Made by a program: the position numbers and the translations under genes
Assembly (NCBI RefSeq): GCF_042477335.2
Contig: NC_091262.1
Coordinates: 17,690,001 to 17,754,000 of the forward strand
From: Ovis canadensis
Lineage: Eukaryota; Chordata; Mammalia; Artiodactyla; Bovidae
DNA length: 64,000 nt
Reading direction: 5' to 3'
Shown here: one piece after another, positions 57,201-64,000 of the stretch
How positions within the stretch are numbered: the stretch's first letter is position 1
Layout of the letters: every line of letters starts with the position of its first letter
Notes under the pieces: model-generated
Seen by the model: only the letters and a program-made list of their open reading frames with translations
Told to the model about the DNA's origin: nothing
The model's database searches: none

Positions 57201-60200
57201 GGGCAGCATGAGATTTTTCCATGGGTCACCTGAGGAAAAGATAATAATGGTTGGTGTTACCTTAAAGCTGCAGAGAGGCTTTCAGAGATGGTTTGAAGTT
57301 AGATTGTCTGTTTTTAGAATTACTTGCTTGCTCTTCCTGGACACATTAACGCCATTTCAGGTTACAGTTCAAGCATCAATCACGTCACTGATGGTAGTGC
57401 CGCTAAGGCTTCCATCTCTGTCTTCTCTGTGGGGCAGCCATGGGAAGCAGAGCCAGACCAAATGGGTTTTATCCTCAGTTTAGTATGAAGCATTGTGGAG
57501 TTTTAAGTGAGAGCGCTTTTACAGTTTAAAGTCTTTTTAGACTTGCACCCTGATGTTGTCTTGAGGTTCATAATGTGATAGAACTTGTCATATAGCTTAA
57601 GTGTCAGGTTTTCAGCCAGAAATAAGAGAAGCAGCATTTATCTCTGTGCTTTCACTTTGGGGTGTAATCTTGAGGCCGACTGTTCCAAGTTCAGCCCACA
57701 GTTTCCTCTCTCTCTCATTTTTATTTCAGTACCTTATTTTATTTGCAAACTCTTGTCTTCCCTAATGAGTCACACCTGTAGACTTGCTTATCTCACGCCA
57801 GGCTGGCATTTTTAGATATAATAATCCACTTAACCCTCACCCCAACCCTACAAAGCAGATATTTTTTATTATCCCCGGTTCACAGATAAGGATAGTGAGG
57901 CACAGAATATTTTGCCCAAAGTGAGGGCAGGATTCTCACCCCAACAGCCTGATTCCTGAGTCCGTGCTTTTAGCCGTCACACATCATATTGTGTCTTGAG
58001 AGCAGGTTTTTCTTGTGGAGGTAGACGTTGTCTTACAGCCCCTGTATTCCAGACAATTCCATGATGCTTTAGTATTTTAATGGCTTCTGGGACTGACTAC
58101 TTTAGTACTACTTTGAACTTGGTCTGTGTTGTTAATCACAGAAGCAGTTGGATGGAAGCTAAAGCTAAATTGATTTTATTCATTACCCTTTTAAAATCAG
58201 TTGTGAGATACTACAGACTATTTAGCTTTAAATTGCATTTCAAAAGTAGCATGAATGGTAGTATATTTCAACTCAAGTATGCCTGTGGATTTTACCTCTT
58301 AATAATTGCATTCTAGTTGTGTTTTGATAAAATTGGTTTCTTTGTGCACATAGGAATATTAATGTGGCTCTCTTGGAAAGTTTTCAAAGATAAGAAACAA
58401 ATGGTTTCTTCCCTTTAGCATGCCCACACATGTACAAAGGTATTTTTCAGTCACTTACTTCACACGGGTGACCAGTGTTTACTGAACACTGTTACATGCC
58501 AGGGACTGATACATGAGTTTTATTTTGTGTAGGTTGGGGCTGATTCCCATTTTAAAATGGACTTCTCTTTATGGGAGGGGTTGATTTCTTTTTACATTAA
58601 TTGCCTCATTCCTGCTGTGTTTGCATACTTCTTTTCAGGAGCATATCATTTGTGAAAATGTAGTAACCTGGTATATTTTCTGTAGTCCAGTCAGGTTTCA
58701 TTTATGCCAGATTCTTTGTTAAGGGTTCTATAACTGGCATAAGACCTGTAGGTCCGTTTTAAATCCATAGGTGTTAAGGGAAAAACATTATCAGGAGGCG
58801 CTATTGGTAGTGAAAAGGCCAGTGCAGGAGACAGAAGAGGTGCAAGTTCGAGCCCTGGGTTGGAAGGATCCCCTGGAGGAGGGCATGGCGACCCACTCCA
58901 ATATTCTTTCCCGGAGAATCCCATGGACAGGAGCCTGGTGGGCTACAGTCCATAGGGTTGCAAAGAGTTGGACACAGGTGACGCGACTTAGCACTCATTA
59001 CAATACAACTACTATACTATATACATTCTAAGATGGGAATTGTTTTCACATTTTAGCATCTCTGAAGTGAAGGTGCATTTTACAGTTGCTGGCATTATGT
59101 GATTACAACTGGCGGTATAGGCATATCTCATAGTTACACTGGAAATTTGTAGCTGCTGCAGAAAAACAAGTATCACGAGAATGCAAGTCACACAATTTTT
59201 TTTTACTTCCCACTGCATATAAAAGTTATATTTATGCTATACTGTGGTCTTTTAGGTGTGCAATATCATCATGTTTAAAAACCAATGTACATACACTAAT
59301 TTAAAAATATTTTATCGCTAAAAATGCTCACCATCATCTGAGCCTACAGAGAGCAGGAGTCTGTTTTCCGTTGACTTTCAGTTGTTTTTCACTATAATAA
59401 ATACAATTGTAACAGTCACCTACAATAAGGCTATATTGGAAAGAACATCATTTGGAAACTATGCTTTTTGACTGTATTAAGGCTAAATGTATGGTTTCAT
59501 TTATTCTCTATGATACATTTTTCCTAGACGTCGTTTGTATATAAATGTATTTTTGTAGCTAGACTACTTCAACTCTTTATGTAGCATAAAGAAAGCATAA
59601 GGAAAAATGTAATCTGATGGCCTTAAATCTGTTGTTTGGCAGCAGAATTTGTCACTGTTTTCTCTTAATTGACCCCTAATGTTTCCTCTGGCAGTGGGAT
59701 GAGCAGTTTCCTATGAAAGGCATATGTTCCAGAGCTCAGGGCCCTTCACCTTGACGCCAGAGGCTTCTTGCTGTTTTAAAGCAGAAAGGCCCCATCGCTG
59801 GGGGGCTGTCAGGCCCTGCAGTTTTCCCCTGCTCTCCCCCCAATACTGCCCCTGCGCTCTGGGCCTGCTGCACCCTTGAGGTTCCCCCACCGCAGGGAAG
59901 CAGTCCCTCCTCCGCTCTGGTTCGCATCCTTTCTGTGCTTGCCTTTCCCTTGGAGAGAGATGTGTATCTGCCCTCCTGTTGACTGCGCTTCAGCTGGAGG
60001 ATCTGTGTTTTGCTCACCGCTGCATCCCTGTGGCCTAGCACATACTTGGCACTTGATGAGCGCTCCAAGAAAATGTGTTGAATGAACAATTTTATTTTTT
60101 AATCTTTTGTTTTATAGAGCAGAGGGTTTTATAGGTAGGGAGTCGGTAGTGTCAGAAAGTTAACCTGAATATGTAGACTTCGACTTTCCAGCCTTAGCCA

Positions 60201-60942
60201 AAACATAGTTATCTGGGAAATATTTTAATATTAGTCATTCTTTTTTGTTGGGATTCCTTTGAAAACAAGTTAGAACTTTGCAATACCCAGTAGTGTGGGC
60301 TTCTGTTAAGGAGAAGCAAGCATATCAAGTAGCTTTTTATCATCCTTTTGAACGTACAGTGATTCACCATGAGTCGATATGGGAATTTATAGAAATGGGA
60401 AGCTTGGAATGAACTGTTCTCTCACTGATGTTTATTTTAATTCCAGGACGTGGTCCAAGACAATTCCTGGGAAAGTTGAATTCTTCTCCAGTGAGGGTTC
60501 AGACACATCGATCTCAATTCCAGTAGTGCCGCTACGGGGCGTGGACGACTCCTACCCGCCCCAGAAGAAGTCTTTCATGATGCTCAAGTACATGCATGAC
60601 CACTACTTGGACAAATACGAATGGTTTATGAGAGCAGATGATGATGTTTACATCAAAGGAGACCGTCTGGAGAGTTTTCTGAGGAGTTTGAATAGTAGTG
60701 AACCCCTCTTTCTTGGGCAGACGGGACTGGGCACCACGGAAGAAATGGGGAAGCTTGCTCTGGAACCTGGCGAGAACTTCTGTATGGGGGGCCCTGGTGT
60801 GATCATGAGCCGGGAAGTTCTCCGGAGAATGGTCCCACATATCGGCAAGTGCCTCCGGGAAATGTATACGACCCATGAGGACGTTGAGGTGGGAAGGTGC
60901 GTCCGAAGGTTTGCGGGGGTGCAGTGCGTCTGGTCTTACGAG
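44903..60942 (+). CDS. CHSY1: Chondroitin sulfate synthase 1, exons 1-2 (partial, continues past window)
   Basis: CHSY1 is a Golgi type II bifunctional glycosyltransferase that alternately adds glucuronic acid and N-acetylgalactosamine to growing chondroitin chains, acting with CHPF. Joining 44903-45225 and 60447-60942 gives 273 codons in frame, nearly identical to the N-terminal third of human CHSY1 (802 residues). The signal anchor is about residues 8-24 (AWLSVLLGLVLGFVLAS). A stem with basic and Ala/Gly-rich sequence follows, then RDRNFLFVGVMTAQKYLQTR, the start of the beta-1,3-glucuronosyltransferase domain. The catalytic DDD metal-binding motif is at 172-174 (FMRADDDVYIKG). A possible N-glycosylation site is Asn190. 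The vertebrate gene has three exons; the large third exon, with the GalNAc-transferase domain, lies beyond 64000. Confidence 0.96.
45421..48405. other. CHSY1 intron 1, first part
   Basis: No exon recognised. It has a short L1 3' phrase at about 46580-46625 (AAGTATAGTAGATTTACAG) and an L2-like remnant at about 48005-48125. Confidence 0.5.
48005..48125 (-). mobile_element. L2-like LINE remnant
   Basis: TTCGTTCAACAAATACGTGC followed by TGTCCTCATGGAGCTTCTGC and TCTAGTGAGAGG is the familiar pattern of an old L2-type 3' region in reverse. It is diverged. Confidence 0.5.
48406..48715 (+). mobile_element. Two tandem Bov-tA units
   Basis: The first unit (48406-48528, GGCTTCCCTGATAGCTCTGT) stops after CTACAGTGTTCTTGG. 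A second begins at once (TATCCCTTGCGGCTCAGCTG) and continues to CACAACTGAGCATCTTCCAC. Each has its own tRNA-like head, so this is a dimer or a SINE-into-SINE insertion. Confidence 0.88.
48716..49501. other. CHSY1 intron 1, no feature recognised
   Basis: Unique intronic sequence; no exon or repeat that I can name. Confidence 0.5.
49502..49623 (-). mobile_element. CHR-like tRNA-derived SINE
   Basis: T-run then TTTAGTTCCCCAACCAGAGA and a GTGAAGTCCC end, the reverse of the cetartiodactyl tRNA-derived SINE head (GGGACTTC...). Confidence 0.75.
49624..51897. other. CHSY1 intron 1, no feature recognised
   Basis: AT-rich intronic DNA without a recognisable gene, RNA or young repeat. Confidence 0.5.
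51898..52165 (+). mobile_element. CHR-like tRNA-derived SINE, full-length type
   Basis: It has the GGGCTTGGCTGGTGGTCCAG start and a tRNA-derived B-box region. The CCCACACTCCGCAGTGGAAG and GCAACAAAGACCCTCCATGG segments follow, as in cetartiodactyl SINEs. Confidence 0.8.
52634..52843 (+). mobile_element. Bov-tA SINE
   Basis: GGTTTCCCTGGTGGCTCAGA start; full core; CAGGACTGAGGGACTAAGCA end. Little diverged. Confidence 0.94.
52950..53130 (-). mobile_element. MIR SINE remnant
   Basis: TGTGATCTTGGGCAAGTTAC, CTGAGCCTCAGTCTCCTCCT and CTGTAAAAGG are the MIR core read in reverse. Confidence 0.8.
53131..54529. other. CHSY1 intron 1, no feature recognised
   Basis: No exon or repeat recognised. The open frame 53367-53762 has no motif and no splice support. 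Confidence 0.5.
54530..55980 (+). mobile_element. BovB LINE in CHSY1 intron 1, sense
   Basis: It starts in the RT linker (ECEVKWALGSITANK-like). The RT contains GVCQGCILSACLFNFCAECI and the palm motif is mutated to FRYADNTTL (YADN). The C-terminal part has [20 protein letters not shown]. The end is GAGGGACTGAACAAACAAAC. A large internal deletion lies near 54975, and several frameshifts are present. Confidence 0.93.
55981..58799. other. CHSY1 intron 1, mostly unique
   Basis: No exon seen. It contains one MIR (about 57815-57975, listed). Short open frames at 57208-57483 and 58080-58316 lack motifs. Confidence 0.5.
57815..57975 (+). mobile_element. MIR SINE remnant
   Basis: CACTTAACCCTCACCCCAAC, TATTATCCCCGGTTCACAGA and TAAGGATAGTGAGGCACAGA follow the MIR core in sense orientation. 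Confidence 0.85.
58800..58997 (+). mobile_element. Bov-tA SINE, 5' end degraded
   Basis: CTATTGGTAGTGAAAAGGCC head; GGTTGGAAGGATCCCCTGGA core; ACACAGGTGACGCGACTTAG end. Confidence 0.9.
60005..60090 (+). mobile_element. L2-like LINE 3'-end remnant
   Basis: CGCTGCATCCCTGTGGCCTA, CTTGGCACTTGATGAGCGCT and TGTTGAATGAACAA match the usual end of old L2-type elements. Confidence 0.55.
60447..60942 (+). CDS. CHSY1: CHSY1 coding exon 2
   Basis: The acceptor is TTTTAATTCCAG and the donor GAG|GTAAGA. 496 nt complete Arg108 and encode residues 109-273, from TWSKTIPGKVEFF to CVWSYE. They include the PPQKKSFMMLKYMHDHY stretch, ADDDVYIKG, the glycine-rich FLGQTGLGTTEEMGKLALEP and the FCMGGPGVIMSREVLRRMVP acceptor-site region of the glucuronosyltransferase fold. 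Confidence 0.97.
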
Positions 60943-62310
60943 GTAAGAACAAGAAGAAAATCTGTTGATTTTGTCATTAGTTCTGGACCAGTCATAGGAA
61001 ACTCTGATAACGTCCTCCTTAACACTTAACATTTGGTACTAAGTTATATGTTTTTACCTTAGTTCTTTTGAGTTCTCTCTTATTACCTTTTCTCTTAGCT
61101 TTTAAATTTACCTTCTGTACTTTGGTCCTAAAATTTTAGTTAATGATGGCATTTGGGACCCAAAGAAAAGGGTTAATACAGGTCACGGTGATACTTTCAT
61201 GATTTTCCCGAAGACTCGTTTATTCTGACCTCTGATTCTGCAGACGTGATTTGTGAGAGTGTCCCTTTTTCTTCCAAAGGCCTGACGCCTCTCATCTGGT
61301 CCTGCTGACTGCATAGTTTAGAGACTTACATGTTTTGAATTCATAAAATGAGTAATAATGTAAAACAACCGACAGTATTTGGGTTTGCATTTATTTTAAA
61401 CCTTGACTTTTGTACAGTTACTAAGATCTGGAAGTTTGTAATACAGTTTTCCTTTCAAAATAGGCAGTTTATGAGTTATATTATGATACATAAGTGGGAT
61501 TTTTGAAAGAAACAGACTTGGAGATGTTTTCTTTTTAATAGTTCTGGAGAATATGAGTTAGCTTTTGACTTTCTTGTGTTTATTGGCAGATGTTCACCTC
61601 TTGCCTGCAGTTGCAGGATGTGATATTAGTCAGAATGGAAAAAATTATTTAGGTTGTGTTGTGTTTAGATGGATAAACTACTGATAGTTGTGAGGCACAG
61701 AGGGAATTGCTAGACCTTTGCCCAAGAAAAAGAAACGCAGCTTCAGATGTAAACTGTTAGCCTGTCTTCAGAGTTAATTTTCTGAAGTGCTTATGTGAAG
61801 AAATGGTGTTCTTGCCCGTACTTGTCTTTCCCCCGGACTCCTTTCGAAATGTCTCCTAATCATACTGTTTCTTTTGGTTAAACTTTTAGGGAAGTGGACA
61901 CTTTCAAGAACACAGGAGGTAGTCTTCCTACAGTTTCCAATTATAAAAGTTGCCTTTTAAGTCAGAATGCCATCCGAGTGAAGTGAACGCTGTCATCTCT
62001 GTCTCTTCCCCTGCCTCCCCATCCACCAGCTGTTGCTCCCTGAATCGAAGGGGGATTCAGTTTTCACGGATTTTTGCTGCTAGGAAAGCGATTTGGGAAT
62101 TTTTTGGCGTTTTAAACAAAATAACAGCTGATGATATTCTTGCATTTTCCTCATCCTTAATTAAGTAGTTTTAACTTTAACATGTTTCGTTATGTTTAAA
62201 ATGTGTAATGCCCTTTATATTGTGGAGTGGTTTATACTGCCCCTGAACTCTGAGGAGCTAGCCTTCTTGCTAGAAATGTAGAGGATAGGCCTGCCTTTGA
62301 GGTGTGCCAT
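60943..62310. other. CHSY1 intron 2, first part
   Basis: No feature recognised. The CHSY1 frame stays open 28 codons into the intron to TAA at 61027-61029, but no poly(A) signal follows closely, so a stable short isoform is not supported. Confidence 0.5.
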
Positions 62311-62527
62311 GTGCGTGCCAAGTCGCTTCCGTCCTGTGTACCTCTTTGCGACCCTACGGACTGCAGCGCACCAGGCTCCTCTCTTCATGAGGTTCTCCAG
62401 GCAAGAGTACTGGAGTGGGTTGCCGTGCCCTCCTGCAGGGGATCTTCCCAATGCAGGCATCGAACCCGTGTCTCTCCTGTCTCCTGCGTTGGTGGGCGGG
62501 TTCTTTACCGCTGACACCGCCTGCTAA
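62311..62527 (-). mobile_element. Bov-tA SINE, antisense in intron 2
   Basis: GTGCGTGCCAAGTCGCTTCC, then CCAGGCAAGAGTACTGGAGT, and at the right end the reversed tRNA-like head (GGGTTCTTTACCGCTGACAC). Confidence 0.92.
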
Positions 62528-63020
62528 GCGCGTCTGTCTCAGTGTTGGCACACTGTTAGACCTTCTGTGCTGCTGGTAGGCACCAACACTCAGTGCACTG
62601 AGTTATCAAGAACTTAGACCTGACATTAGTGCCGAGATAGAGGGAGAAAGTAGGGGTTGGGAGCCAGTTTGAGGGGCTATTTCTCTTTTTACCATGTGAT
62701 CGCCAAAGTTTTGTAAGGCCTGAAGTGAGGGTGCTGGAATCATCCCATCTGTATACTTGGAACTGCTGGTTAGACTTGATGGGTCTGGTAAATGACCTTA
62801 TTAAAAAAAGGGCCTGGTCGGGGAGGAAGCTCCCTTCACTGCTTGTGTGACCGTCACTGCTTGTCCCTGCCCAGGAGCTCCTGAGTCACCTTGGATGCAG
62901 GCCCCACTCCTCTGCATTTCTCTAAAGCCTGAAGACAGTTTTTTTCTAGATACTGCTGGGTTGGCCTCCACAAGGCTTATACTAGATGACTCACCTTTTG
63001 TGGGAGAATGTCTTTCACCT
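62528..63020. other. CHSY1 intron 2, no feature recognised
   Basis: Unique intronic sequence; nothing I can name. Confidence 0.5.
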
Positions 63021-63228
63021 GGGCCTTCCCTGGTGGCTCAGAGGTAGGGAATCTACCTGCCAGTGCAGGAGACTCGAGTTAGATCCCTGGGTTGGAAAGA
63101 TCCCCTGGAGGAGGAAGTGGCAACGCGCTCCAGTATCCTTGCCTGGGAAATCCCACGGACAGAGGAGCCTGGCAAGCTACAGTCCATGGGGTCCAAAGAG
63201 TTGGACCTGACTGAGCAACTGAACAACA
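63021..63228 (+). mobile_element. Bov-tA SINE in intron 2
   Basis: GGGCCTTCCCTGGTGGCTCA start, full core, GACCTGACTGAGCAACTGAA end. Confidence 0.94.
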
Positions 63229-63858
63229 GCAGCAATCTTTTACTGGAGTGTAGCTTGTCTTTTCACTTTAAATATGGTATTTTTAATATATGCAAGTTAT
63301 GAATTTAAGTGTAGTCTAATTCATCATTCTTTCCCGGTATGGTTTGTGCATTTTATGTCTTAAGAAATTCTTCCCTTCCTTGGGTCACAGGAACTTTATA
63401 TATATTTTTCTGTAAATTTAATTTTCACGTAGAGTTTATCACCATCATTTTTAAGAATTCTGTTGAGGCATTTACCCCTTTGTTAGACTTTTGATTTCTT
63501 TTCTCTTTCCCTTTATGGAGGGCTTTAAGCAGTTCTAACCTGAAAAGTCGTTAGAATTTATTGTGTTCACCATAATCCCCTCATGTGGATGAGGAACTTT
63601 TATTAAACTTTCTGTAAAATCTAGATTCTCTGTTAAGGCTCACATTATGAGAAATTATTGAGGTGGAGTCTTATATTAAAGACAGTTATGTTAAGCTTTG
63701 GATCTTGGAAGGTACTGTTATAAACATAGCCAGAAGGTATATATTTTTTTTTTTTCCTTTTTGCAAGTCCAAAATAATGTCTTGGGATTACACTTATATA
63801 ATTAAAGTGGCTCCTCAGGAGCAACTGTCATAATCAAAATTCAGATTCATTTCTACAC
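63229..63858. other. CHSY1 intron 2, no feature recognised
   Basis: AT-rich intronic DNA. No exon is recognised before the window's end. Confidence 0.5.
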
Positions 63859-63990
63859 TTTTTTTTTTTTTTTTTTTTGGGCTATGCCATGCAGCACACG
63901 GGGATCTTAGTTCCCTGACCGTAGATCGAACTTGTGACCACCTGCATTTGAAGCGTGAAGTCTTAACCACTGTACCACCAGAGAAGTCCC
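63859..63990 (-). mobile_element. CHR-like tRNA-derived SINE with poly(T) start
   Basis: A run of about 20 T (reverse poly(A) tail) is followed by GGGCTATGCCATGCAGCACA, GGATCTTAGTTCCCTGACCG and the end CCAGAGAAGTCCC, the reverse of the SINE head. Confidence 0.88.
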
Positions 63991-64000
63991 TGTTTTGTCT

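Noticed and set aside
30280-63990. tRNA-like heads in the SINEs as tRNA genes
   Set aside because: They are tRNA-derived parts of Bov-tA and CHR-like SINEs with diverged cloverleaf positions and SINE bodies attached, not functional tRNA genes.

Overview
This window is a piece of nuclear genome from a cow-like (pecoran) ruminant. The evidence is the very high density of BovB (RTE-type) LINE copies, Bov-tA and Bov-A2 SINEs, and cetartiodactyl tRNA-derived (CHR-like) SINEs, together with two recognisable vertebrate genes with introns, GT-AG splice sites and CpG-island promoters. I cannot tell cattle, sheep, goat or a relative apart from sequence alone.

Layout. 1-1472 is the 3' part of a BovB LINE. 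1473-2440 is upstream DNA with a G-rich tract and a near-palindromic kappaB site. A CpG island (about 2440-3370) holds the promoter and first exon of SELENOS (selenoprotein S), whose six coding exons run on the + strand from 2781 to 10804. It encodes 190 residues, with an in-frame TGA selenocysteine codon at 10796-10798, a SECIS element at about 11153-11224 and a poly(A) signal at 11323-11328. 11346-14370 is intergenic with only old repeats. 14372-36740 is almost solid transposon sequence: BovB copies in both orientations, L1 fragments, SINEs and an LTR-like piece, many nested in each other. 36740-43975 is sparser and carries no recognised gene. A second CpG island (about 43975-45420) holds the promoter, uORF-rich leader and first exon of CHSY1 (chondroitin sulfate synthase 1). 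CHSY1 exon 2 lies at 60447-60942 after a 15.2-kb intron. The rest of the gene, including the large last exon, lies beyond the window.

SELENOS and CHSY1 lie on the same strand in the same order as in the human 15q26.3 neighbourhood. They are functionally unrelated: SELENOS is an ER-membrane protein of the p97/VCP-Derlin retrotranslocation machinery, and CHSY1 is a Golgi type II glycosyltransferase that polymerises chondroitin. Nothing suggests co-regulation beyond proximity.

I found no previously undescribed biological system. The most interesting items are structural: a BovB copy with a textbook twin-priming 5' inversion (22520-25598); a ~150-bp near-perfect hairpin beside a BovB end (16171-16322); a ~180-bp unidentified poly(A)-tailed insertion with a target-site duplication inside a BovB (35034-35212); a possible templated repair patch inside another BovB (42581-42632 versus 43625-43680); a leader shared between L1 and BovB 5' ends; and a stack of upstream ORFs before CHSY1, two of which overlap as ATGA.
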